From: SHZI01 sp964391025
Lineage (GTDB): Bacteria; Pseudomonadota; Gammaproteobacteria; Steroidobacterales; GCA-2729495
Assembly: GCA_964391025.1 (NCBI GenBank)
Contig: CAYMKJ010000283.1
Span: forward strand, 1-10,825
Reading direction: 5' to 3'
DNA: 10,825 nucleotides
Below are positions 1-6,130 of the stretch, one piece after another (within the stretch, counting starts at the first letter, position 1; every line of letters starts with the position of its first letter). Below the pieces are notes generated by a model. The model searched no databases. It had not been told where the DNA came from and worked only from the letters and a program-made list of their open reading frames with translations. The translations under genes and the position numbers were made by a program.

Positions 1-552
1 GGGTTTGCCGCTTTGTATCCGCTGGGCGTGCTCGCTACGGCAGCAGCACTGTGGCGTTTCCGCGGGCACTACCGATCCTTTGACCGGAACGTGAGCTGGC
101 AGGCGATCGCGATCGGCGTCGCTGTTTTCGTGCTGTGGCTGATGCTCGTTCCGCCCGATGATGGGAGCGGCGGGATGCTTGCCGAAACGCTCGCGGCAAT
201 GCCCGTGTGGCTGGCGGTGGCCTGGCTGGCCTTTCGCGTGATCGGATCGGTCGTTACGGTGCCGCTCGCCGAGGAATTGGCCTTCCGCGGCTATCTGCTA
301 CGCAAACTGGTTGCCAGGGATTTCGAAAACGTACGACCCGGGCACTTCACCTGGCTGTCCTTCCTCGTGTCGTCGCTGCTGTTCGGCCTGTTGCACGACA
401 GCTGGGTGGCGGGAACCCTGGCCGGCGCGGGCTTTGCCATTGCGCTTTACAGGCGTGGGCAGGTCTTCGATGCGATCGTCGCGCACATGACCAGCAATGC
501 GCTGATTGCCGTTGCTGTACTTGCCTTTGGTCGCTGGAGTTTGTGGAGCTGA
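1..552 (+). CDS. CPBP/CAAX-protease-like membrane protein, exosortase-associated type (5' truncated)
   Basis: The reading frame is open from base 1 and ends at TGA 550-552, so the start lies outside the window. About 183 residues are visible. The three motifs of the CPBP (Abi/CAAX) intramembrane protease family are present: EELAFR (visible residues 91-96, Glu-Glu and Arg), FGLLH (His132) and HMTSN (His162, Asn166). They sit among hydrophobic segments expected to be transmembrane helices. The ending GRWSLWS and the HDSWVAGTLAG stretch resemble the 'CAAX prenyl protease-related' family found beside exosortase genes (TIGR03008 by memory, not searched). Family members are predicted inner-membrane glutamic proteases; the substrate in PEP-CTERM systems is not established. 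The next gene is convergent, 38 bp away. An ordinary CPBP protease unrelated to exosortase is the main alternative. Confidence 0.85.
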   Translation, partial: GFAALYPLGVLATAAALWRFRGHYRSFDRNVSWQAIAIGVAVFVLWLMLVPPDDGSGGMLAETLAAMPVWLAVAWLAFRVIGSVVTVPLAEELAFRGYLLRKLVARDFENVRPGHFTWLSFLVSSLLFGLLHDSWVAGTLAGAGFAIALYRRGQVFDAIVAHMTSNALIAVAVLAFGRWSLWS

Positions 553-590
553 CAGGGGCCGCAATGGCACCGGCATGTCGCGGTGGAGTG

Positions 591-1898
591 TTATTTCGCG
601 AAAGGCCGGTAGCTCAGGGAGAGTTGATACGCTGTCTCGTCGTAGTCGAAGCCAGTGTTCCCGGATCGCCGTTGCATACCGCCCTGGAGCCCGACAAAAA
701 AGGCCTTGCCGAGCCGCCAGTCGATGCCCGCTGTGACCGTGGTGGTGTTGTCGTCCTCATCAGTGCCGCTAAAGTTTCGGTCCTCGTAGCTGGTCTTGAG
801 ACTAGCTTGCAGGCTTGGCGTAATCTGGCGTGATGCCCCGGCGCCCATCGTCCATGTATCGCGGTCGAGAGAAGCCGAACCGGGGTAATTCTCTCGGGTC
901 ACGCCGCCTGAAATGCTCAGCGTTGTGCGGGGCCGTTCGAAGTCGAGGCTTAGTTCGGCGGAGTCGTTGCGGTGTACCTCGGTAGTCAGGATGATGTCCT
1001 GGGTGCCGCCAAGCTCCGGGCCGTCCGCAACGCCCGCGACGAACTGGTCACCGGAGTTCATATACTCAGAACCTCCATATAACCCGAGGCTCCAGGAGGG
1101 CGTCAGGCGGCGCGTCCAGTTGACCCGGACGAAGGGCGCTTGCTCGGTTTGGCCGCCCTGATCCAGGAATCCTATGCCCAAATCGGCCGTTAGCGTCTGG
1201 CGGGCCCCGTTGACCGCCAGTCCCGCAAACACATTCTGTTGGTTGTAGTCGGGATCGCTCGTAGCGTCGTCATAGACGACTCGGCTGGCGTCCGCATTGA
1301 GCGACCAGGCCACGGCAGGGGACACGCGGTAAACAATGGCTGCGCCGCCTGTCCAGCTGTGGCTGTCAACCTCGCTCGCCTCTTGATAGGTCGATTTCTC
1401 GTAGCGGCCCGTGACGACGAGCTCAGTGGCGCTGCCGAGACGCAGGCGCAGGTCGGGGCCAGTCGAGACGACGTTAGTATTGCTACGGTTGTCGGGCGTG
1501 GAGGGCTCAAATTCGTTGGTCGTGGACTGACCAAAGGTGTTGTCCAGGGACCAGGTGAGAGTATCGCCGAAGAGTCGGAACAGAATGGTGGCCGCCGCAG
1601 ATCCCAGGAATTCGTTGCTGTAAGTATCGTCGAAATAGGTGTTGTAGTCGCCGGCACCACGCAGCGTGGCGTCGAGGCGCGAACCCTCGCGGGTGAGGTC
1701 GATGGTGCCACCAACGCTGCCGGTCGTCTCGCTGATCGGGTCGGTGTCGACCAGGCTCGCATTGTCGGTATAGCCGACCGCCGTGCCGACGGACCATGCC
1801 AGCTGCGCGCCGGATTCGGTGGCACCCCCGGTTTCGGCGGCACTCAGTGCGCTGTTCGCAAGGGAAGCAAGGATCAGGCCTAACGCGCGCTTTTTCAT
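591..1898 (-). CDS. Outer-membrane beta-barrel protein, EPS/PEP-CTERM-locus type
   Basis: This is a 435-residue secreted protein. It starts at ATG 1898-1896 with a G-rich Shine-Dalgarno-like run about 8 nt upstream and stops at TAA 591-593. A signal peptide is visible (MKK, a hydrophobic core, then SALSA before AET, about residue 20). The mature part is a run of alternating polar/hydrophobic strands rich in T, S, G, Y, N and D with short turns (for example SVGTAVGYTDNASL near the N-terminus). It ends LSLSYRPFAK, as expected of a barrel. No catalytic motif is seen. Such barrels occur in exosortase/EPS loci (the TIGR03016-like group is a candidate) and are thought to help move polymer or protein through the outer membrane. 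It has the same length and N-terminal layout as the barrel at 6341-7648. It lies downstream of the riboswitch-controlled lipoprotein gene, 159 bp away on the same strand, and may be partly cotranscribed with it. Confidence 0.85.
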   Translation of the reverse strand: MKKRALGLILASLANSALSAAETGGATESGAQLAWSVGTAVGYTDNASLVDTDPISETTGSVGGTIDLTREGSRLDATLRGAGDYNTYFDDTYSNEFLGSAAATILFRLFGDTLTWSLDNTFGQSTTNEFEPSTPDNRSNTNVVSTGPDLRLRLGSATELVVTGRYEKSTYQEASEVDSHSWTGGAAIVYRVSPAVAWSLNADASRVVYDDATSDPDYNQQNVFAGLAVNGARQTLTADLGIGFLDQGGQTEQAPFVRVNWTRRLTPSWSLGLYGGSEYMNSGDQFVAGVADGPELGGTQDIILTTEVHRNDSAELSLDFERPRTTLSISGGVTRENYPGSASLDRDTWTMGAGASRQITPSLQASLKTSYEDRNFSGTDEDDNTTTVTAGIDWRLGKAFFVGLQGGMQRRSGNTGFDYDETAYQLSLSYRPFAK

Positions 1899-1926
1899 TC
1901 GTATAGCCCCCCGGCCGGTTCGTTAC

Positions 1927-1941
1927 TGGCAGACCGTGCCA
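1927..1941. repeat. Inverted repeat TGGCA-N5-TGCCA upstream of the beta-barrel gene
   Basis: A perfect 5-bp dyad with a 5-bp spacer, 28-43 bp before the barrel gene start at 1898. It sits where an operator could act, but no regulator can be named. The left half resembles a sigma-54 -24 element, but the GG-to-GC distance is 10 rather than 12, so it is not called a promoter. Confidence 0.35.
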
Positions 1942-1984
1942 TTCGTCATCTTGATGGGGTGCATTGTATGGCGACCTGCAGCAA

Positions 1985-2008
1985 AGAGGGGGATCCCGCG
2001 AATCCTCT
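1985..2008 (-). terminator. Possible weak intrinsic terminator after the lipoprotein gene
   Basis: On the minus strand AGAGGAT and ATCC(CC)CTCT can pair around a short loop, followed by only TTT. It lies about 50 bp past the lipoprotein stop codon. The stem has extra unpaired bases and the U-tract is short, so read-through into the barrel gene at 1898 is likely even if it works. Confidence 0.25.
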
Positions 2009-2010
2009 GG

Positions 2011-2020
2011 CCCCCCCCCC
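2011..2020. repeat. C10 homopolymer (G10 on the minus strand) in the barrel-gene upstream region
   Basis: Ten consecutive C lie between the lipoprotein stop (2058) and the barrel gene start (1898). Tracts of this length can slip during replication. If transcripts of the barrel gene cross or start near it, length change could alter expression; this is inference. It is also a common place for a sequencing length error. Confidence 0.8.
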
Positions 2021-2057
2021 AGTGGGCTCAAGCCGTGGCGTGAGGGCAACCCGGCTC

Positions 2058-2735
2058 TTAGCGGATCGTCTTGCTGGCGATATTCGACGGCCCGCTTTCA
2101 GCACCGTCGGCCGCGTAGGCCCGCACAGTGAAGTACCAGGTGGCCGCCGCAAGGTTCTGCACCATGTAGCTCGTGAGGCCGGCGTTGGTGAGGGTAGCGA
2201 CCTGGGTCAAAGCCGAGGCCTTGGTTCCGTAGTAAATCCGGAAGCCGGCCAGGTCCGTCAGGGCTGTGCCATCCGTGTTCTGTGTCGGAGGCAGCCAGGA
2301 GATCGTGGCGCTACCGGTTGAGATCTGGGTCACCCCTATGGAGAAGGCCGCCAGCGTCGTGCTCGCCATCCCGTCGCTGACGCTGATGACGATGTCGGTG
2401 GTGGTCCCGATGTCGGCGCTGGTGGGCGTGCCACTGACAGCTCCGGAAACCGAATCAAAGGTCGCCCAGGAGGGAAGGTTGGAGATCTGGAAGGACAACG
2501 CATCCTCATCCGCGTCCGAGGCGCTGGGCTGGAAGGTGTAGGCTGTACCGGCCTGAACTGAGGATGGCGGGCTTCCGGAGATCTGGGGTATCTGGTTTCC
2601 CCCGACGCTCGAGGGACTGGCCGTGCCCGAGTCCCCGGGCGAATTCCAGTTACAACCCGCCAGCATCAGGGCCGCTGCGCTGGCCGGGAGGCACCCGCCC
2701 AGGCTCTTCCAGAAACGAGATTTGCGTTGGTCCAT
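2058..2735 (-). CDS. Lipoprotein with putative-Ig (He_PIG/cadherin-like) and fibronectin III domains, under a c-di-GMP riboswitch
   Basis: 225 residues. The frame is open to 2870, but ATG 2735-2733 is chosen because AAAGGGA lies 7 nt upstream and the protein then begins with a proper lipoprotein signal: MDQRKSR, a hydrophobic core, and lipobox LAGC with Cys28. The residue after Cys is Asn, so there is no Asp+2 inner-membrane retention signal and outer-membrane sorting is expected. A S/G/P-rich linker follows. Next is a putative-Ig/dystroglycan-cadherin-like domain (about 49-136; YTFQPSASDADEDALSF, PSWATFD, GTPTSADIGT) and then a fibronectin III domain (about 139-224; ATISWLPP, GFRIYYGT, WYFTVRAYAADG). 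Both are binding modules; there is no enzyme motif. A surface adhesin or polymer-binding role is inferred. A c-di-GMP-I aptamer lies in its leader (2904-2984), which fits a biofilm-matrix function. Confidence 0.85.
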   Translation of the reverse strand: MDQRKSRFWKSLGGCLPASAAALMLAGCNWNSPGDSGTASPSSVGGNQIPQISGSPPSSVQAGTAYTFQPSASDADEDALSFQISNLPSWATFDSVSGAVSGTPTSADIGTTTDIVISVSDGMASTTLAAFSIGVTQISTGSATISWLPPTQNTDGTALTDLAGFRIYYGTKASALTQVATLTNAGLTSYMVQNLAAATWYFTVRAYAADGAESGPSNIASKTIR

Positions 2736-2862
2736 GCGTCTATCCCTTTGGTCGGTTCGGTGGAAGGAACGGCCCTTTTCGGGAGCCCACAGGGCCAATA
2801 GCGACCCAGGCTGCGTTCTGTCCGAACGCCGCCCCACGACCTCACTGGGATGCTTTGAGGAC

Positions 2863-2897
2863 GGAGCCACGTAACCGCGAGCCGGAGACGTGGCTCC
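2863..2897 (-). promoter_or_regulatory. 10-bp perfect hairpin downstream of the aptamer (expression-platform candidate)
   Basis: GGAGCCACGT (2863-2872) and ACGTGGCTCC (2888-2897) are perfect inverted repeats around a 15-nt loop, starting about 7 nt past the aptamer 3' edge. The stem is strong and GC-rich, but on the minus strand it is followed by GTCCTC rather than a U-run. It is therefore not a textbook terminator and may act by structure, pausing or Rho. Confidence 0.55.
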
Positions 2898-2903
2898 TGG
2901 AGT

Positions 2904-2984
2904 CCCTTGGCAACCCCGCTGTCATGGGCGTGAACCCGAAGACCGGTGGCTTTGCGTCCCCGTCTTTCGACGGGTTTGCCCTTT
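2904..2984 (-). promoter_or_regulatory. Cyclic-di-GMP-I (GEMM) riboswitch aptamer
   Basis: Read on the minus strand, the hallmarks of the class I c-di-GMP aptamer appear in the right order. First comes GGGCAAACC (2981-2973). Then a hairpin CCCGTC-GAAA-GACGGG (2974-2959) with the GNRA tetraloop that docks into the neighbouring helix. Next is the highly conserved ACGCAAAGCC (2957-2948), then a second helix beginning CCACCGGTC, and the closing AGCGGGGTTGCC (2920-2909). GGCAA and TTGCC pair to close the aptamer. These strings match the known Vibrio-type consensus closely. The aptamer lies about 170 nt upstream of the lipoprotein start at 2735, so it should let that gene respond to c-di-GMP. Whether binding turns expression on or off cannot be read directly. 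Confidence 0.92.
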
Positions 2985-3002
2985 ACCTTTACAAGGAAAG
3001 GG
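2979..3002 (-). promoter_or_regulatory. Nested hairpin overlapping the 5' edge of the aptamer
   Basis: On the minus strand CCCTTT-CCTT-GTA-AAGG-T-AAAGGG forms a 10-bp stem with a 3-nt loop and one bulged U. Its 3' arm uses the GGG that begins the aptamer GGGCAAACC, so this stem and the aptamer closing helix cannot both form fully. The 5' arm (TCCCTTT) could also pair with the lipoprotein Shine-Dalgarno AAAGGGA. It is a candidate alternative structure for the riboswitch. Confidence 0.45.
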
Positions 3003-3034
3003 AGTAAACAGGATCCAGAAAGTTAAACAAGGAC

Positions 3035-3064
3035 TTGATAGCGCTGGATTTTACAATTTGCCCA
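3035..3064 (-). promoter_or_regulatory. Possible weak sigma-70 promoter for the riboswitch-lipoprotein transcript
   Basis: On the minus strand TGGGCA (plus 3059-3064) and TATCAA (plus 3035-3040) are 18 bp apart, each matching four of six consensus bases. The start would fall near 3028, just ahead of the nested hairpin and the aptamer. The position is apt but the match is poor. Confidence 0.22.
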
Positions 3065-3105
3065 ACGGGCCTCTCGATTTCCGAGCGCTAATCGTCGACT
3101 CTGCC

Positions 3106-3123
3106 GTCTCGCCAGGGCGGGAC
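3106..3123. repeat. Imperfect 18-bp palindrome, possible enhancer site for the sigma-54 promoter
   Basis: GTCTCGCC-AG-GGCGGGAC is a dyad with one mismatch, centred about 66 bp before the inferred sigma-54 start site. A second dyad (TAGCGCT 3039-3045, AGCGCTA 3084-3090) lies farther upstream, at a distance usual for enhancer-binding proteins. No regulator gene is in the window. Confidence 0.35.
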
Positions 3124-3154
3124 CGTGTTTCAAGTATGGCAATCCGTCTGGTAC

Positions 3155-3170
3155 TGGCGGAAGGCTAGCA
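3155..3170 (+). promoter_or_regulatory. Sigma-54 (RpoN) -24/-12 promoter for the sugar transferase gene
   Basis: TGGCGGAAGGCTAGCA fits the frame TGGCACG-N4-TTGCW. The -24 core TGGC is perfect, the -12 is TAGCA, and the GG and GC pairs are exactly 12 bp apart. The start would fall near 3181, leaving about 60 nt of leader before 3241. A perfect TTGACA follows at 3172-3177, but only a poor -10 lies at the right distance (ATGAAT), so sigma-70 use is possible but less supported. RpoN control with the PrsK/PrsR pair is known for PEP-CTERM systems. Confidence 0.6.
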
Positions 3171-3240
3171 TTTGACAGATTAACGTAACATAAATGAATA
3201 CGCGTCGTCCGCCCCTGAAACCCGAAAGACGAGGCCTTTT

Positions 3241-4698
3241 TTGAAGCTCACTAGCGCTTCGCTGCGCCACTTGCTGAGGCCGGCGGTGGTTCTCGTCGTC
3301 GTGGATGCGTTGGCGTTGTTGGCGGCTTTCTATCTGGCCTTCTGGATGCGTGACGGCTTGGACCTTGTGTCGGGCCGAGAGTCCACCGGTCCATTGGCTC
3401 TGCGGGCTCTTTCGTTCGCCACCTGGGTGCTTGTTGGACTCCTCAGTATGGGCCTGTACCGGGCGCGACAGCGCCCGACGGCCGGGGAAGTCAGTGTTCG
3501 GGTGATCCTCGGCGTGGCTCTCGGTGGTGCCGGTAACGTACTGTTTTTCTATCTGATTCCAAGCCTGACCCTTAGCCGCGGGGTCCTGTTCATTGGGCTC
3601 GCGTTCGCCAGCCTTCTCCTGGTCGGTGCCCGTCTGGGAATACTCCGCGTTCTCGACGCAAATCCGATCAAACGGCGCGTACTCGTCATTGGAGTCGGAG
3701 ATACGTCCGAGAAGCTCCGTCTGCGGCGGCGAGCCGATCGTCGCGGCTTCGACATCGTGGCCTTCGTTGCCATGGGCGATCTGGAGCGTCTGCGGGCGGC
3801 AGAGCTTGGCGCCGATCGCGTGGTCTCGCTCGAGGCGGCGCAGTCGCTGCCGCAGGTGGATGAGATTGTGGTCGCTGTCGACGACCGTCGTGGCGCCTTG
3901 CCACTCGATTTCCTGCTTAACCAGAAGAAGCTTGGGGTGCCTGTGTCCGATGTCGTGGATTTTCTGGAAAGAGAAACCGAGCGCCTGGATCTGGACATAC
4001 TTCGGCCCAGCTGGCTGCTGTACGAGAAGAGCAGCCAAACTGACATGATCTATCGTGGCTTCAAGCGGCTTTTCGACATCGTCTCTAGTACTGTGCTGTT
4101 AATCGTCTGCCTACCGGTTTTCCTGGCCGTGGTCGCCGCCATCTGGTTCGAGGACGGGTTCACGGCCCCATTGTTCTACCGACAGCAACGGGTAGGGAGG
4201 AACGGCAGGCTTATCCGCTTGCTCAAGTTTCGCAGCATGAAGGTCGATGCCGAACGGCACTCTGGCCCACGGTTCGCTTCGTCAAACGACGATCGGGCCA
4301 CCCGGGTCGGTAGCTTCATTCGCCGGTTCCGGATCGACGAATTGCCTCAGTTGTTTAACGTGATCCACGGTGGTATGAGCATCGTCGGGCCGCGTCCCGA
4401 ACGCCCGGAGTTCGTCGAAGAACTATCTCGTCACGTCCCCCTGTATTTCTATCGCCATGGCGTTCAGCCCGGGCTGACGGGATGGGCGCAGCTGAACTAC
4501 CCCTATGGCGCATCGATGGACGATGGGCGCGAGAAGCTGGCTTACGACCTTTACTACATCAAGAACGCTAGTATCACCATGGACATGCTCATCCTGCTGC
4601 AGACACTGGAGATTGTGGTCTGGGGCCGCGGAACGAGCATGTCCGGCTCACGCCTGGAGCGGTCGGTGGTGGAGTTGGGCAAACAGGACGCTGCCTGA
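3241..4698 (+). CDS. Polyprenyl glycosylphosphotransferase, PEP-CTERM/EPS-associated EpsB_2 type
   Basis: 485 residues. It transfers a sugar phosphate from a nucleotide sugar to undecaprenyl phosphate at the inner membrane, the first step of repeat-unit assembly. The start is TTG 3241: GAGG lies 6 nt upstream and no ATG or GTG occurs in frame after the stop at 3181-3183. The N-terminal half has several hydrophobic segments (about 12-36, 58-74, 85-106, 113-134). A Rossmann-like section follows (RRVLVIGVGD, 145-154). The C-terminal half is the bacterial sugar transferase domain: YRGFKRLFDI (271-280), a membrane segment, KFRSM (329-333), catalytic-region DELPQLFNV (366-374), GPRPERP (383-389) and PGLTGWAQ (410-417). 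The domain order and length match the TIGR03013-type enzymes of exosortase loci. It is preceded by a sigma-54 promoter and converges on the ATPase gene 37 bp away. Confidence 0.93.
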   Translation: MKLTSASLRHLLRPAVVLVVVDALALLAAFYLAFWMRDGLDLVSGRESTGPLALRALSFATWVLVGLLSMGLYRARQRPTAGEVSVRVILGVALGGAGNVLFFYLIPSLTLSRGVLFIGLAFASLLLVGARLGILRVLDANPIKRRVLVIGVGDTSEKLRLRRRADRRGFDIVAFVAMGDLERLRAAELGADRVVSLEAAQSLPQVDEIVVAVDDRRGALPLDFLLNQKKLGVPVSDVVDFLERETERLDLDILRPSWLLYEKSSQTDMIYRGFKRLFDIVSSTVLLIVCLPVFLAVVAAIWFEDGFTAPLFYRQQRVGRNGRLIRLLKFRSMKVDAERHSGPRFASSNDDRATRVGSFIRRFRIDELPQLFNVIHGGMSIVGPRPERPEFVEELSRHVPLYFYRHGVQPGLTGWAQLNYPYGASMDDGREKLAYDLYYIKNASITMDMLILLQTLEIVVWGRGTSMSGSRLERSVVELGKQDAA

Positions 4699-4735
4699 CG
4701 AAAGGCGGCCGTTCGTCGCGGGCCCGGAAAAGGAC

Positions 4736-6058
4736 TTAGGACAGGCTGCGGAGGCGACCGCTGTCCGGCGGTGAGGGATCGTCGCCGCGTGCGCCGAGCC
4801 CAGCATTTTCCCCTGTGTCCCCGCCGTCTTCGATGTGCTCTGACCGGGATGTTTTCTCGGTAGCCGCACGGGTAATCGGCTTGGCTGCCTGTTGCCGCTC
4901 CAGGTAGAAGACGACGTCTACCTCTCCAAAGGTCATGATATCGCCGGACCGCAGCAAGGCCCGCACACGCGGCTTCTGGTTGACAAGGAGTCCGTTCCGG
5001 CTATTGAGGTCCTCGACCACGTAGATGCCACCGATGCAGTCGATCAGCGCATGACGGCGGCTGACTTCCTTGTCGATAATCACGAGGTTGTTGGCATTGC
5101 CCCGGCCGATCACAAAGGGGAAGTCAGTAGCCTCCACCTGTTCGACGAGCTGCCCGGAACGGTAAACCATCAGGCTGACATTGCCGTCCGGGGACTGCTT
5201 CTTGGGCGCCGTCTCGGAATCCCCCTGGGTCCGTGGGCTCTTTTCCTCGAACCACTGCCAGCGCAGTTCCTGCACCACGTTATCGATAACGTCGAGATCC
5301 ACCCGGCGCCGGTCCTCCACCATGCAGGCGGTCAGCGCGGTGTCACAGAGGGTGTTGATCAGCCGTGGAATGCCGGAAGTCAGGCGGTGAATCTCTCTGA
5401 GCGTCTCGGGCTCGAAGATCTCGTCCGCGTTGCCGCCAGCAATCTGCAGCCGATGCTTGATGTATTCGAGCGTCTCGGCCTCCACCATCGCGTCGAGGCG
5501 CTGCCGCAGTCGCGCGCGCTGCCGGAGCTGCGTCAGGCCAGGGGCATCCAGGAGGTCGTCCAGGGAAGGCTGCCCGGTGAGGACTATAGAGACGATGCGG
5601 CGGTCGCTCGTGTCGATGCAGGACAGGAGGCGCAGTTCCTCCAGCGCCGACGAGCTCAGGTTCTGGGCCTCGTCCACGATGATGACGACGTGCTTGCCGT
5701 TCCTGTGCTGTTCGAGAAAGAAGGTGCGCAACGTGTCGAGCAGCATGACCTTCTTCTTCCGGTAGATTGGCATACCGAACTCAGACAGCAGCGCTTGCAG
5801 CAACTCGATGTGCGACAGCGTGGTGTGCACGAGCTTGGCCATGACGTAGTCCGGCCCCAGGTCTTCCATCACGGTGTTGAGAATGGTGGTCTTGCCGATG
5901 CCGATTTCGCCCGTGATGATCACGAAGCTGTCGTGATTGATTAGCGCAAACCGTACATTGGCGACGGCCCGCGCGTGCTGGTCCGTCATGTAGATGAATT
6001 TGGGGTCCGGCGCCAGGTCGAACGGGCGGCAGGCGAGCTTGAAGAACTCTTCGTACAT
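4736..6058 (-). CDS. ExeA-like secretion ATPase of PEP-CTERM loci fused to a C-terminal FHA domain
   Basis: 440 residues. The start ATG 6058-6056 has AGGAA about 8 nt upstream and gives the typical family opening MYEEFF. Residues 1-275 are an AAA+ ATPase of the ExeA/GspA kind: Walker A GEIGIGKT (50-57), Walker B VVIIVDEAQ (124-132), then LTGQPSL and the SGIPRLIN region (228-235). It resembles the putative secretion ATPase of PEP-CTERM loci (TIGR03015 by memory). After a charged linker (about 272-293) comes an FHA domain (about 295-388) with all the key pieces: FVIGRG (315-320), SRRH (333-336), NSRNG (352-356) and SGDIMTFG. FHA domains bind phospho-threonine peptides. A disordered acidic tail (about 390-440) ends the protein. 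Role inferred: an inner-membrane-side ATPase in EPS or protein export, recruited or gated by Ser/Thr phosphorylation. Confidence 0.92.
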   Translation of the reverse strand: MYEEFFKLACRPFDLAPDPKFIYMTDQHARAVANVRFALINHDSFVIITGEIGIGKTTILNTVMEDLGPDYVMAKLVHTTLSHIELLQALLSEFGMPIYRKKKVMLLDTLRTFFLEQHRNGKHVVIIVDEAQNLSSSALEELRLLSCIDTSDRRIVSIVLTGQPSLDDLLDAPGLTQLRQRARLRQRLDAMVEAETLEYIKHRLQIAGGNADEIFEPETLREIHRLTSGIPRLINTLCDTALTACMVEDRRRVDLDVIDNVVQELRWQWFEEKSPRTQGDSETAPKKQSPDGNVSLMVYRSGQLVEQVEATDFPFVIGRGNANNLVIIDKEVSRRHALIDCIGGIYVVEDLNSRNGLLVNQKPRVRALLRSGDIMTFGEVDVVFYLERQQAAKPITRAATEKTSRSEHIEDGGDTGENAGLGARGDDPSPPDSGRLRSLS

Positions 6059-6101
6059 TCCTTGGGTTCCTGCCCTCTGCAGGCCGCAGATCCTAATGTA
6101 G

Positions 6102-6130
6102 AGTATATCCCGGCCAACGGCCCGTGTTTT
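6102..6130 (-). promoter_or_regulatory. Possible sigma-70 promoter for the ATPase-FHA gene
   Basis: On the minus strand a good -10 TATACT (plus 6102-6107) is preceded 17 bp away by a poor -35 AAAACA. The start would fall near 6095, giving about a 37-nt leader. A weaker sigma-54-like arrangement (TGGCAAAACACGGGCC, plus 6119-6134, GG-GC spacing 12) overlaps it. Both share DNA with the tRNA promoter on the other strand. Confidence 0.35.

Larger units (their letters stand above)
2736..3240. other. 505-bp divergent control region
   Basis: No convincing gene lies here. The minus strand holds, in transcript order, a possible weak sigma-70 promoter (3035-3064), a nested hairpin (2979-3002), the c-di-GMP-I aptamer (2904-2984), a 10-bp hairpin (2863-2897), a GGCCCT/AGGGCC hairpin (2771-2796) and the lipoprotein ribosome site. 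The plus strand holds dyads (TAGCGCT 3039-3045 with AGCGCTA 3084-3090; 3106-3123) and a sigma-54 promoter (3155-3170) for the sugar transferase. Confidence 0.8.

Noticed and set aside
568..585. Bidirectional terminator between the CPBP and barrel genes
   Set aside because: CACCG/CGGTG gives only a 5-bp stem with an 8-nt loop and no clean U-tract in either direction.
1927..1941. Sigma-54 promoter before the first barrel gene
   Set aside because: The -24 half is perfect (TGGCACG on the minus strand), but the GC is 10 rather than 12 bp from the GG, which puts the two elements out of phase.
3130..4038. Long minus-strand open frame (302 codons)
   Set aside because: It is antisense to the EpsB_2-type gene, with a Q/R/H-rich composition and no domain.
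4892..5944. Long plus-strand open frame (350 codons)
   Set aside because: It is antisense to the ATPase-FHA gene, whose motifs are complete. The translated frame has no recognisable domain and is an effect of high GC content.
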